A stretch of 64,000 bases of DNA from Alviniconcha marisindica (GCA_018857735.1 JABMCL010000191.1:1233501-1297500), one strand, 5' to 3'; counted from the first letter of the stretch, positions 47,001 to 51,364 are shown. Translations and numbers: made by a program. Notes: generated by a model from the letters alone, not told the origin.

Positions 47001-49802
47001 AAGTGTGTGACAACCAGTATGTATGTGAACGATACGGGCACCATTGTCATTATGACTGCAACTGTATTTTCTTCTTACTGTTTTTTCACTTGACTTTATT
47101 AAGTTTTTATTCTAATTAATCCAGTGAAACTGTATAGTATTTAATTACGTTTTTATGTACTTGTTATTATTTGCCAAAGGCAGACAACTGAATTTCCTTC
47201 TTAAGGATTAATAAAGTATTATTGTATTGTATTGTACTGTATTGTAATGTACTGATTCCAGGACTGGATACAATACAGAGAAACCACGAAAAGTGGTTGG
47301 AGATTGCAGGACAAAAACTGACCAATCATAACAAATAAACACGAGCAATGGGTGCATGCTCCACTAGCCCTACGTTGACTGCAATCTCCCTTCACAGTCA
47401 CAAAAGAGGACGAAAACAATGCTCTGTGTAAATAACAGTTCAGCCTGCATCTATGTCTTGTATTCTGCTTCAGTTCTATCTCCACGGTCTGATGTATCAT
47501 GCAGCTACCAATGAAACTAGTTAAACAGGTTGATTACTTCACATTTGATGCCCAGTTAACTGGGAAGGTCATGTTGTCAGAGCCAGACAAAATTCATCAA
47601 ATAATAGGTACAATTTTGATTCACTCTTCATCACACACGCGTCATTTTAAGTTTGAAGAGGGTTGGGGAAAGTGAAACTATGAATAATTTTGTTGTTGTT
47701 TGTTTTGTTTTGGAAAAGCAGTATTCCTTGTCTGTAAGCGAACCATGCAAAGCTACGTTTCAAAGCCTAAGAGGGAACGGTTGACAGCTCTGGATTCTCA
47801 GTGAATGGCACAATAATTTCTGCATCTATGTTACCCCACTGTGGGAGACCAGAGCGTGAACCCGTATGAATGTCCTCAAGGAATCCACTCATCGGAGGTC
47901 TAGCACTCACCAGTTCCAGCCGCCATTTCAACACAAGACAGGAAACATTAGGATGAAAGTGCAGTCATTAAAAAGGTTATGCACAGGATGTTGGTGATGC
48001 TCATTAAAGAGGCTACGCCGAGGATGCTGGTGGTGTGTATCACGGAGGCAATGCATACATGCCAACCTGCAGTTTACCTTGGGAGGCAGCGGCACAGGTG
48101 AAGGTTTCTGGGAAAGTCGCCATGGCTGGTAGGCAAGGTCAAGGTAGCAGTGCATACGTGCCACCTGTTGGTCCGTGAAGTGATCTGTACAGTTGTCGTC
48201 TGCAAAACACAAAACAAAGGTCAGCTGAGGTAAGCCCCAAGAACCCTTTCCCTTTGACTGACTACTCACCATCGTTTCTCTCTCTCTCTCTCTAAACACA
48301 CACACACACACACGCACGCGCACGCACGCACGCGCGCGCGCACGCACGCACGCACACACACACACACACACACACGCCCCCCCCCCCCAATATACACACA
48401 TCCACATGCACGCACACATATTCATATACATGTGCGAGCACACGCAGCACATGCTTAGAGCCCAGGAACACTATGAAGAGGGGGGTGGAGCCCTGTAAGC
48501 CCGGGAACACTATGAAGAGGGAGGCGGAGCCCTGTAAGCCCGGGAACACTATGAAGAGGGGGGTGGAGCCCTGTAAGCCCGGAAACACTATGAAGAGGGA
48601 GGCGGAGCCCTGTAAGCCCGGAAACACTATGAAGAGGGAGGCGGAGCCCTGTAAGCCCGGGAACACTATGAAGAGGGGGGTGGAGCCCTGTAAGCCCGGA
48701 AACACTATGAAGAGGGAGGCGGAGCCCTGTAAGCCCGGGAACACTATGAAGAGGGAGGCGGAGCCCTGTAAGCCCGGAAACACTATGAAGAGGGAGGCGG
48801 AGCCCTGTAAGCCCGGGAACACTATGAAGAGGGAGGCGGAGCCCTGTAAGCCCGGAAACACTATGAAGAGGGAGGCGGAGCCCTGTAAGCCCGGGAACAC
48901 TATGAAGAGGGAGGCGGAGCCCTGTAAGCCCGGGAACACTATGAAGAGGGAGGCGGAGCCCTGTAAGCCCGGGAACACTATAAAAAGGGAGGCGGAGCCC
49001 TGTAAGTCCTTATTGTCCCTAATATGTCAACCCGACATCCGAGGACATGAAGCCCCACATCATCATCTGTAAGCCCAGGAACACTATGAAGAGGGAGGTC
49101 TAGCTAGGCTGTCATGGCGAGTTGGACTGTCTTTTGCTTCAGGTTTGAACAGCTGGTTGTCTGGACTCTGTGACTTTGTTCCGCACAGCTGTTGAAAGAG
49201 CAAGTTGTGAAGTACACAAGTTCCTTCGCACTGACCATCTTCTATTGCCATCTCAGCCACTGACTACCTCTTCGGTCTTTGCGGGAGAAGCGTCATTGGG
49301 ATGAGCTATTATTCATAGGTACCTGATCCCCTTCCCCCCCCCCCCCGCCCCCCGTCCCTAATGCACCGTACATGGTCTCTGCGGACGTTAAGCGATACAA
49401 GTCATTCATTCAACATGCACACGTAAGACTAAACAGGCAGTAGGTCCGTCATTGCGACTTGTCCGTCAGTGTGCCGGGCAGTCAGCGGGCTTAGCGGGGT
49501 GAGCTCACCGGCATAGCTCATGTAGTTACGGAACGGTGTGTGGGTGAAGGAGGCCGGGGTGGAGCAGTGGTCGGTGGCCGGGCCTGGGTCACGGCAGTGC
49601 ACGTTGTCGGAAGTCGGGGCGGTGTCGGCACACAGGTCGCCTAGCACCATGGAGGCCTGCGTCTCCGCACATGGGTCACTGCACTCCACTTCAGACACGC
49701 CGTGGTGCACGTGCCACAAACCTAGGTTATGGCCTACCTCGTGCACCAGACTGTCCATCTGGCCCACCGTGCCGAACGTCTGCTGCTGGATCACTGTACC
49801 AC
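16331..49802 (-). CDS. PAPPA: Pappalysin-like metalloprotease, C-terminal two thirds (18 exons)
   Basis: Secreted zinc metalloprotease of the pappalysin family; vertebrate members cleave IGF-binding proteins and release IGF (established knowledge). Exons, in gene order: 49509-49802, 48078-48199, 43609-43795, 40904-41027, 40437-40587, 37518-37690, 34814-34942, 33600-33691, 31698-31897, 29241-29321, 27768-27993, 26533-26779, 26038-26228, 24742-24949, 22662-22824, 20645-20783, 17568-17749, 16331-16537. Each has AG/GT borders and all 17 junction phases agree, giving about 1,037 residues and a TAG stop. Domain order is catalytic motif, central beta-rich region, GDGC cysteine repeat, five CCP modules, LNR3, as in PAPP-A and PAPP-A2. 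The first exon seen begins inside the protease domain, so the signal peptide, laminin-G-like part and LNR1-2 lie upstream, outside the window. No coding exon carries an internal stop, so the gene looks intact. Whether the cleaved substrate is an IGFBP is inference. Confidence 0.93.
16614..16673. repeat. GT and GGGT microsatellite in pappalysin last intron
   Basis: About 18 GT units followed by GGGT units. It is less than 80 bp upstream (in gene sense) of the terminal exon acceptor. Confidence 0.95.
17401..17460. repeat. GT microsatellite
   Basis: About 30 GT units in the last intron. Confidence 0.97.
17568..17749 (-). CDS. PAPPA: Pappalysin exon 17: CCP5 end
   Basis: Acceptor TCTGTGCAG, donor AGCACG|GTAATT. 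It encodes [17 protein letters not shown], an insert-like stretch rich in charged residues ([14 protein letters not shown]), and [13 protein letters not shown] to LACVEKC. The long insert before the SITC strand is shared with human PAPP-A CCP5. It ends in phase 0. A GT repeat lies downstream at 17401-17460. Confidence 0.88.
17790..18045 (+). mobile_element. 5'-truncated LINE tail
   Basis: The end reads GGCAATAAAGTTGTATTGTA with a short ATTGT repeat, the same kind of 3' terminus as the LINE ending at 47250. Upstream 200 bp is T-rich like a 3' UTR. No coding part remains. Confidence 0.55.
18046..19685. other. Pappalysin intron 16, no exon recognised
   Basis: Lies between exons 16 and 17. A 133-codon minus-strand frame at 18877-19278 is open, but the flanking phases already join without it and it matches nothing in the family. 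Confidence 0.5.
19690..20060 (-). repeat. Dispersed repeat R1, copies c and d in tandem
   Basis: Two head-to-tail copies on the minus strand, period about 185 bp, each followed by TGAATCTCTTCAG. They are about 90 percent alike by eye, closer to each other than to copies a and b, so they arose by local duplication. Confidence 0.88.
20645..20783 (-). CDS. PAPPA: Pappalysin exon 16: CCP4 end and CCP5 start
   Basis: Found by translating the strand between splice-like sites: acceptor GGAGACAG, donor GTCG|GTACGT. It encodes [20 protein letters not shown], then [16 protein letters not shown] and PIVG. The cysteine and tryptophan spacing is that of CCP4/CCP5. Phase is 0 at entry, 1 at exit, matching both neighbours. 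The acceptor tract is weak. Confidence 0.85.
21638..22090. repeat. Complex GT-rich array with about 80-bp sub-units
   Basis: GT runs alternate with units containing GGGTACACATGTATGAGTGC (about 21838, 21913 and 22000). Both strands show long low-complexity open frames, which are artefacts. Confidence 0.92.
22662..22824 (-). CDS. PAPPA: Pappalysin exon 15: CCP3 end and CCP4 start
   Basis: Acceptor TTTCCAG, donor AGTAAT|GTAAGT. It encodes [18 protein letters not shown], completing CCP3, then [15 protein letters not shown] and SRCTLVCPG opening CCP4. It ends in phase 0. About 150 bp downstream of its acceptor side lies the first LTR copy. Confidence 0.92.
22880..24507 (+). mobile_element. LTR retrotransposon remnant, 3' end plus LTR, copy 1
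   Basis: About 85 bp of internal 3' sequence, a purine-rich tract (GGGTGGGA), then about 1,541 bp (22967-24507) starting TTTTATGGCCCCAATTA and ending CTCCCCTACA. The second copy at 29735-31370 is in opposite orientation, starts TGTTATGGCCCC and has practically the same length (1,543 bp). An AATAAA lies near the end (24418). I infer an LTR from fixed ends, the polypurine tract before it, length and TG...CA termini. No coding sequence remains. Confidence 0.65.
24742..24949 (-). CDS. PAPPA: Pappalysin exon 14: CCP2 end and CCP3 start, strongly basic
   Basis: Acceptor TTGTTTCAG, donor ACAAG|GTATGT. It encodes [17 protein letters not shown] (end of CCP2) and [17 protein letters not shown] opening CCP3, continuing [19 protein letters not shown]. 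The CCP3 half has a clear excess of Lys, Arg and His. In human PAPP-A, CCP3 and CCP4 bind glycosaminoglycans, so cell-surface binding is a reasonable inference here. Confidence 0.92.
25080..25215 (+). repeat. Dispersed repeat R2, copy 1
   Basis: Shares with 35395-35520 the order: GGGxGTTAATxAGTGC, AAAGACAT, ACAACAAxxACCTG, GCTGCCTATGGTAACTCTCA-like and CTCACCTGGCATG. About 75-80 percent alike by eye. Nature unknown. Confidence 0.65.
25270..25515. repeat. Three 83-86 bp tandem units
   Basis: Each unit reads CCACTTGTTCAGTGTCTGCT-like sequence, a GTGAACATCATCATTTGTCC-like part, then a C/A-rich end with C-runs. Intronic. Confidence 0.8.
25570..25925. repeat. 38-44 bp minisatellite near pappalysin exon 13 donor
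   Basis: About nine units around CTGGTGGGTTACAATCAGA. The last three (25790-25915) are nearly identical, with GGGTTGCAAGCAGGGTAGCC. The array starts about 110 bp past the exon 13 donor. Confidence 0.88.
26038..26228 (-). CDS. PAPPA: Pappalysin exon 13: CCP1 end and CCP2 start
   Basis: Acceptor TGCATGCAG, donor CACG|GTACAC. It encodes [20 protein letters not shown], the CCP1 closing cysteine and tryptophan pattern, then [16 protein letters not shown] and CTFHCQPP opening CCP2. Phase is 2 at entry, 1 at exit. Confidence 0.93.
26533..26779 (-). CDS. PAPPA: Pappalysin exon 12: last pre-CCP strand and start of CCP1
   Basis: Acceptor CTTACAG, donor ACGG|GTAAGT. It encodes [20 protein letters not shown], aligned with the family V-x-I-S-A-V-x-L-R-x-S strand, then cysteine-rich sequence and the first half of CCP1 ([10 protein letters not shown] and DVCVVTC). 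It ends in phase 2 inside CCP1. Confidence 0.9.
27118..27587. mobile_element. 458-bp hairpin-rich MITE with 6-bp target duplication
   Basis: Flanked by direct GTTGAC repeats at 27118-27123 and 27582-27587. The element (27124-27581) has terminal inverted repeats of about 34 bp, TATCATTGG at the start and CCAATGATA at the end, with GGGAGCTGCCACAAGTATAA inside and one mismatch. The interior is a chain of short palindromes such as TTTTGTCGCGACAAAA and TTTTGTCATGACAAAA, at least ten, separated by 15-25 bp. No transposase. It lies between pappalysin exons 11 and 12. Confidence 0.85.
27768..27993 (-). CDS. PAPPA: Pappalysin exon 11: beta-rich region before the CCPs
   Basis: Encodes [20 protein letters not shown] and a hydrophobic-alternating stretch through [14 protein letters not shown], equivalent to the family strand that begins V-C-F-N-R-P. 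The acceptor is the exon-proximal of two identical CTGCCAG sites made by a 22-bp tandem duplication. The donor is CGTG|GTCAGT, phase 1. Confidence 0.85.
27991..28036 (-). repeat. 22-bp tandem duplication of the exon 11 acceptor
   Basis: Two adjacent copies of CTATCTGCCAGCTGTA-type sequence place a CTGCCAG acceptor at the exon border and again 22 bp upstream. The upstream site is out of frame. Confidence 0.85.
27994..29240. other. Pappalysin intron 10, nothing recognised
   Basis: Beyond the duplicated acceptor the stretch shows no exon, repeat or domain that I can name. Confidence 0.5.
29241..29321 (-). CDS. PAPPA: Pappalysin exon 10: small exon with WFPC motif
   Basis: An 81-nt phase 0-0 exon of 27 codons between TTTCCAG and GAG|GTATGT. 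It encodes [20 protein letters not shown] followed by IGNFWIE, matching the family segment with W-F-P-C and the W-x-K/E strand. It could be skipped without a frameshift. No start codon or long frame marks it; it was found by matching phases and similarity. Confidence 0.85.
29735..31370 (-). mobile_element. LTR retrotransposon remnant, copy 2 (inverted relative to copy 1)
   Basis: The LTR spans about 29735-31277 on the minus strand, starting TGTTATGGCCCCAATTA after a GGGTGGGA purine tract, with about 90 bp of internal sequence (to about 31370). It aligns end to end with copy 1 with scattered substitutions and small gaps. No second LTR or coding region adjoins it. Confidence 0.65.
31698..31897 (-). 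CDS. PAPPA: Pappalysin exon 9: post-repeat cysteine region
   Basis: Acceptor CATGTGCAG, donor ACACAG|GTGGGT. It encodes [19 protein letters not shown], then [15 protein letters not shown], one of the most conserved blocks in the family, and a cysteine-poor linker ending PPPLTQ. It ends in phase 0. Confidence 0.92.
31898..32745. other. Pappalysin intron 8, 5' half, nothing recognised
   Basis: AT-rich; no exon or known repeat seen. Confidence 0.45.
32750..33150 (+). mobile_element. tRNA-derived SINE, copy 2
   Basis: The head 32750-32820 has Pol III box A (TACCTCAGTGG, 32762-32772) and box B (GGTTCAAGTCC, 32805-32815) at tRNA spacing. The body continues through CAGTTTCATGTGACACC and ends at GGCTCATCTCAAGATGAGGC and an A-rich tail near 33150. 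It is the clearest of the three copies. Confidence 0.85.
33600..33691 (-). CDS. PAPPA: Pappalysin exon 8: GDGC-type cysteine repeat
   Basis: Encodes [28 protein letters not shown]: the DUF4215/Myxococcus-type cysteine repeat found in all pappalysins. The acceptor is TCTGTAG within a TG-rich stretch and the donor is CAAAG|GTAGGAC, phase 1. At 92 nt it is one of the smallest exons; skipping would shift the frame. Confidence 0.92.
33719..33780. repeat. CA/GT microsatellite abutting exon 8 acceptor
   Basis: In gene sense it is TG-rich (TGTGTGTGCATGTGTGCATG-like) and ends about 28 bp upstream of the exon 8 acceptor. Confidence 0.9.
33825..34540. repeat. G-run minisatellite
   Basis: Six or seven units containing GGAAACAGACATGGAGAGAG, a GGGGGCTGTAG part and GGGACAGTTG, joined by poly-G tracts of 10 to about 36 bases (longest about 34076-34111). 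Toward 34540 it changes into GACA-rich sequence. The plus strand is a strong G-quadruplex former. Run lengths are prone to sequencing error. Confidence 0.93.
34814..34942 (-). CDS. PAPPA: Pappalysin exon 7: end of central region and start of GDG repeat
   Basis: Acceptor CTGATTAG, donor GACAG|GTCAGT. It encodes a FN3-like strand pair ([18 protein letters not shown]), then [18 protein letters not shown], the conserved entry into the cysteine repeat. It ends in phase 2. A large G-run repeat array lies about 270 bp downstream in the following intron. Confidence 0.9.
34943..35394. other. Pappalysin intron 6, nothing recognised
   Basis: AT-rich with a short CA run near 35245-35270. No exon fits here because exons 6 and 7 already join in frame. 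Confidence 0.45.
35395..35520 (+). repeat. Dispersed repeat R2, copy 2
   Basis: Partner of 25080-25215; shares GGTAACTCTCACCTGGCATG. Neighbouring 35580-35640 ends with CAATAAAGTATTATTTTATC, a LINE-like 3' terminus, so R2 could be the 3' UTR of a truncated LINE. Confidence 0.6.
35927..36161. repeat. CA microsatellite and GT/GTT microsatellite pair
   Basis: CA units at 35927-35992 and GT then GTT units at 36083-36161 are complementary and 90 bp apart, so the two can pair as a hairpin in RNA or single-stranded DNA. A C-run sits at 35773-35791. Confidence 0.9.
36291..37013 (+). mobile_element. piggyBac-like non-autonomous element
   Basis: Bounded by TTAA at 36291-36294 and 37010-37013, the target duplication of piggyBac elements. 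The ends are inverted: CTCTTTCAAG inside the left TTAA and CTCATTCAAG (minus strand) inside the right. A palindrome GCGTCTTAAGACGC lies 20 bp inside the left end. The interior keeps the N-terminal coding part of the transposase (36553-36798) and lacks the catalytic DDD domain. Confidence 0.85.
36553..36798 (+). pseudogene. piggyBac transposase N-terminal remnant
   Basis: About 81 codons from ATG at 36553. It encodes a short basic start, [11 protein letters not shown], then an acidic stretch [12 protein letters not shown] that is typical of piggyBac-derived transposase N-termini. After about 60 residues the family similarity stops at a deletion junction and the frame runs to a stop. A longer upstream start (36391) is in frame but unlikely. 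Confidence 0.75.
37105..37158. repeat. GA microsatellite
   Basis: About 27 GA units, 95 bp past the piggyBac right end. Confidence 0.97.
37518..37690 (-). CDS. PAPPA: Pappalysin exon 6: central region with CxxC
   Basis: Acceptor TGGCCAG and strong donor CA|GTAAGTG. It encodes [18 protein letters not shown], then [16 protein letters not shown], matching the conserved C-x-x-C-x-PV-x-Y segment, and a DTHFTD ending. Phase is 0 at entry and 2 at exit. The split histidine codon is completed by exon 7. Confidence 0.9.
38250..39130 (-). mobile_element. LINE fragment, CR1/L2-like reverse transcriptase (family 'B')
   Basis: Minus strand. 38527-38844 encodes RT blocks with [20 protein letters not shown] and [10 protein letters not shown] (F-V-D-D in place of the usual F-A-D-D), then [10 protein letters not shown] and FNPSKC. 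38255-38632 continues with [18 protein letters not shown] and thumb sequence. 38933-39121 carries sequence from the upstream RT blocks in a shifted frame. It is 5'-truncated and frameshifted, and lies in the same orientation as pappalysin. Confidence 0.82.
39675..40095. repeat. Long inverted repeat, about 195-bp arms
   Basis: The left arm (39675-39872) and right arm (about 39902-40095) are reverse complements at roughly 85-90 percent, with near-perfect inner 60 bp (TTGAGCTATGTTGTTTTCCT, CCAGTGCTTGGAAGAATGA). The spacer is about 30 bp. It is a foldback element or two opposed copies of one repeat. It sits in the intron 3' of pappalysin exon 5. Confidence 0.88.
40150..40490 (-). repeat. Tandem copies of the 3' half of pappalysin exon 5
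   Basis: The segment ending in CTTGTG/CACAAG|GT recurs with the shared core at about 40435, 40373, 40309 and 40246 (spacings 62, 64 and 63 bp), followed by a more diverged fifth copy toward 40160. The first unit is the functional exon end. The next two keep an AAG|GT donor-like sequence (AAG|GTGAAC, AAG|GTAAAC); the fourth is AAA|GTAATT. Copies differ by substitutions and small gaps, so the array is not recent. Confidence 0.8.
40437..40587 (-). CDS. PAPPA: Pappalysin exon 5: central region; its 3' half is tandemly copied downstream
   Basis: Acceptor GTTTCAG and donor CACAAG|GTATAC. It encodes LTLWVTW, a VDGTSSVL loop, [13 protein letters not shown] and RRLHK, a clear match to the family. It ends in phase 0. 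The last part, donor included, is repeated at least three times immediately downstream at 62-64 bp spacing. Reading through this donor meets a TGA after 12 codons. Confidence 0.9.
40904..41027 (-). CDS. PAPPA: Pappalysin exon 4: central region
   Basis: Begins directly after CTTGCAG, itself preceded by a TG repeat. It encodes [19 protein letters not shown] and [15 protein letters not shown], aligning with the family segment that precedes the LTLWVT strand. The donor chosen is ACAT|GTCAGTG: it ends in phase 2, joins exon 5 in frame and keeps the family length. It is 124 nt, not a multiple of three, so skipping would break the frame. Confidence 0.85.
41035..41093. repeat. CA/TG microsatellite abutting exon 4 acceptor
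   Basis: In gene sense a TG repeat of about 27 units with few interruptions that ends 8 bp before the exon 4 border (TGTGTGTGCTTGCAG). Confidence 0.95.
41100..41400. repeat. Degenerate about 50-bp tandem repeat, block 1
   Basis: Units read GTAGTATGCTACAACTGAAA followed by (A)TCATGGGACCTG(T/C)CTGACAAT. The same unit resumes at 42360-42560 beyond the SINE, so the SINE inserted into one array. Confidence 0.8.
41425..42345 (-). mobile_element. tRNA-derived SINE, copy 3, split by a MITE
   Basis: Minus strand. Box B is at 42283-42293 (GGTTCAAGTCC) and box A near 42327-42337. The tail half (41435-41650) holds TTATCTTGAGATGAGCCC and ATATCCACCTATGTGG. About 410 bp of foreign sequence (41651-42060) interrupts the body; removing it restores the order seen in copy 1. 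Confidence 0.82.
41651..42060. mobile_element. MITE nested in the SINE, TA-flanked
   Basis: The ends are CTGTCAACCC (41654-41663) and GGGTTGACAG (42048-42057), an exact 10-bp inverted pair, each bordered by TA one base further out. No coding sequence. TA duplications suggest the Tc1/mariner superfamily (inference). Confidence 0.7.
42360..42560. repeat. Degenerate about 50-bp tandem repeat, block 2
   Basis: Four units of the same type as at 41100-41400: ACTGAAATCATGGGACCTGT, CTGA(G/C)AAAGTAGTATGT. Confidence 0.85.
42561..43608. other. Pappalysin intron 3, no exon recognised
   Basis: Contains a short degenerate repeat near 42965-43060 (AACCCTAGxCxAG motifs). No coding signal fitting the gene. 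Confidence 0.45.
43609..43795 (-). CDS. PAPPA: Pappalysin exon 3: central beta-sandwich region
   Basis: Starts in phase 0 after GTTGAAG and ends at GCGACAG|GTAAGC in phase 1. It encodes SVTVAWVPP, which matches the start of the fibronectin-like central region, then a [10 protein letters not shown] segment that matches the family CxxC position, and a WSPQQATG turn. A CA/GT microsatellite lies at 43832-43861, about 35 bases upstream of the acceptor. Confidence 0.85.
43940..45045. repeat. 23-25 bp minisatellite with 173-bp higher-order unit
   Basis: The basic unit is GGTGGCTGGAACAAAGATGC with AGG or GGG. Between 44061 and about 44440 a seven-unit block repeats with an exact 173-bp period (GATGCAGGGTGTCTGAGCAA at 44061, 44234 and 44407). 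Long open frames on both strands result from the repeat. Confidence 0.95.
45110..47255 (+). mobile_element. LINE, Jockey-superfamily (Rex1/CR1-like), degenerate
   Basis: Antisense to pappalysin. Blocks in order: a basic linker ([13 protein letters not shown], then [20 protein letters not shown]), [83 protein letters not shown], and [10 protein letters not shown] (the FADD catalytic box). The C-terminal part is [20 protein letters not shown] and the thumb. In-frame stops at about 45659, 45924 and 46263 and small frame changes break it. It ends ATTAATAAAGTATTATTGTA with a short ATTGT repeat. No endonuclease part, so it is 5'-truncated. Confidence 0.88.
47256..48077. other. Pappalysin intron 2, nothing recognised
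   Basis: No exon or known repeat, apart from short repeats with TGCTGGTGGTG-type sequence near 47990-48040. Confidence 0.4.
48078..48199 (-). CDS. PAPPA: Pappalysin exon 2: end of protease domain
   Basis: Acceptor TTTTGCAG and donor CCCAAG|GTAAAC. It completes an Asp codon with the preceding exon, then encodes [20 protein letters not shown], the conserved segment after the Met-turn, and a proline-rich linker ending PLPPK. It ends in phase 0. The intron on its 5' side carries the 36-bp minisatellite; the intron on its 3' side carries a LINE in opposite orientation and a 173-bp higher-order repeat. Confidence 0.92.
48281..48390. repeat. CT, CA, GCAC and C-run microsatellites
   Basis: TC run, then CA, CG-rich and CA runs, then a C10 run; about 85 bp upstream (gene sense) of exon 2. 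Confidence 0.95.
48459..49110. repeat. 36-bp minisatellite interrupted by a fragment of repeat R1
   Basis: About 15 units of GAACACTATGAAGAGG, GAGGCGGAGCCC, TGTAAGCCCGG. Unit variants (GGGGTG or GGAGGCG; CCGGGA or CCGGAA) alternate. Because 36 is divisible by three, frames stay open on both strands (plus: [13 protein letters not shown] repeated). From 49015 to 49067 a piece of repeat R1 (ATGTCAACCCGACATCCGAG) interrupts the array, which resumes for one unit. Confidence 0.95.
49111..49508. other. Pappalysin intron 1, 3' of exon 1; C-run
   Basis: A C/G run lies at 49331-49355. Near 49355-49395 the text CGTCCCTAATGCACCG and CTCTGCGGACGTTAAG may be another worn piece of R1. Confidence 0.4.
49509..49802 (-). 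CDS. PAPPA: Pappalysin exon 1 of those visible: zinc-binding catalytic core
   Basis: Holds the elongated metzincin motif [11 protein letters not shown] (49711-49743), with three zinc-ligand histidines and the catalytic glutamate, then a cysteine-rich stretch including DPCAETQ and GDLCADTAP, and the Met-turn NYMSYA just before the donor (GCCG|GTGAGC). It starts two bases into a glycine codon after TTGCCACAG and ends in phase 1. The open frame continues upstream of the acceptor, but similarity to the family starts at about this point. All catalytic residues expected in the visible part are present, so the enzyme is predicted to be active. Confidence 0.92.
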
Positions 49803-49876
49803 CTGTGGCAAACAACATGACTTCAGACCACACCGGGCAATCTGTGGCAGGAGAAGCCGCAATAATGCTGTCACCT

Positions 49877-50098
49877 CGAAATTTGTTTAGATGGTGACTG
49901 ACGCTGCTACAAAAAAAGTGCAGTTAAATTTTATACAAAATCTACGTGGCGGTGTACCTCTTTTTAAACTACCTGTGGATTTTGTATATATTTTAAACAC
50001 AGGTAGTTTAAAAAGAGGTACACCGCCACGTGGATTTTGTATAAAATTTAACTGCCCTTTTTTTGTAGCAGCGTCAGTCACCATCTAAACAAATTTCG
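49877..50098. repeat. 222-bp near-perfect inverted repeat (foldback MITE)
   Basis: The left arm starts CGAAATTTGTTTAGATGGTG; the right arm ends CACCATCTAAACAAATTTCG. The arms (about 100 bp) include GACTGACGCTGCTACAAAAA, TAAATTTTATACAAAATC and TAAACTACCTGTG, with about three mismatches or gaps, around a 20-base loop. In gene sense it ends about 75 bp upstream of the catalytic exon acceptor. Confidence 0.93.
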
Positions 50099-50299
50099 GT
50101 GTACATTTATATACGCAATCGCCGTGGATACGGCTCAGTTTGGTGTACAGGACTTATACCAAGTTGACCCGCTATGTTTTTGCTTTTAAACCCTTCTGTG
50201 TTAATATATGGTCTGTGGGTGCAGCTGTCCAAAGTGCGGTGGACAGTGATTGTTTACTAAGCTATTGGTTCTTTTTATACAGCAGTTTACACAGAAGAG

Positions 50300-50365
50300 A
50301 GAAAGGCTCGTCACATTTAATTAGACATACGTTTACGTATTTACTTGTGGCGCCCAGCATTCTTC

Positions 50366-50426
<61 letters not shown>

Positions 50427-50428
50427 AT
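50300..50428. repeat. 75-bp motif with GA run, copy 1
   Basis: TCACATTTAATTAGACATAC, TTTACGTATTTACTTGTGGC, CCCAGCATTCTTCA, then about 27 GA units (50372-50425). Two related copies lie at 51365-51450 and 51455-51530, on the other side of the LINE fragment. Confidence 0.8.
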
Positions 50429-50459
50429 ACTAGGAAATTCAGTTTTTATACGACTGTGA

Positions 50460-51335
50460 TTAGCTGTGACTTAGGAGTGGCTTGTTTTAGAGTGCATGGT
50501 TCGTAAGTCGGATGTGCAGGTTACTCGCATCCGCCTAGATAGGAAGTTATAGTCTGAAATTGTTAGAGTTCTGTTTTTTAGGAGAATTACCTTGAGCGCT
50601 CTCTTATGTAAACTAACGAAAGGTTTAAGGGTATTTGCATTTGCTGAGTGCCACAGTGTCGATCCGTAGTCGATGATGGATTGAATATAGGTATGAACAA
50701 ATACTTTTTTGGCATAAAGGTTCAGAACGTGTTTAATTTTCGATTGCTGGTAAATTTTCTTGGAAGTACTTTTACATAAAACAGTCACATGACTGGACCA
50801 GGAAAAGACTGTGGTCAATGATCGCACCTAAAATTTTGTTGTTGTCGACTTCATCGACAGTATGGTTTCCGACCGGATATAGGACAGCATGTCAAAGTTA
50901 AATTTTGTGTCTTTTAACCTGGTTGCTGTATGCATACATTTGGTTCTATTAGGATGGAGAAACATATGATTAAACTCTGCCCATTCTAATAGACTGTTGA
51001 CACTCTCCTGTAGTGACTCCGATAGCTTTCTAAGATTAGAGTTACTTTTGTGGATTGTTGTGTCATCTGCGAAAAGTTCACAACATGCTTTGATGAATTG
51101 ACGGAGGTCATTGATGTAAATGGAAAAGAGTAATGGTCCAAAAATAGAGCCTTGGGGAACTCCATATTTGAGAGATCGTACATCGGATGTAGATGCATTC
51201 ACATGCACAGTTTGCTTTCTATCTGTAAGAAATGACGCAAGTAGGGTAAGTGCCCTCGGAGACAATCCATACACTGCAAATTTCGAAGGAGATCATGGTC
51301 TATTATATCAAAGGCTTTAGCAAAGTCCATAAAAA
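50460..51335 (-). mobile_element. LINE fragment, Jockey/CR1-like family 'A', second copy
   Basis: Minus strand. 50828-51274 encodes SPRALTLLASFLTDRKQTVH, YGVPQGSIFGPLLFSIYIND and CCELFADDTTIH (FADD box). 50471-50827 continues with SWSSHVTVLCKSTSKKIYQQ and SIIDYGSTLWHSANANTLK. 51290-51335 holds MDFAKAFD-type block A. One frame change separates the two parts. It starts and stops abruptly, so it is truncated at both ends. Confidence 0.88.
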
Positions 51336-51364
51336 AAGAGCATCACAAGAGAGAGAGAGAGAGA

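Noticed and set aside
48473..49072. 199-codon repeat protein on the plus strand
   Set aside because: Open only because the 36-bp unit is divisible by three; the opposite strand is equally open and the region lies in a pappalysin intron.
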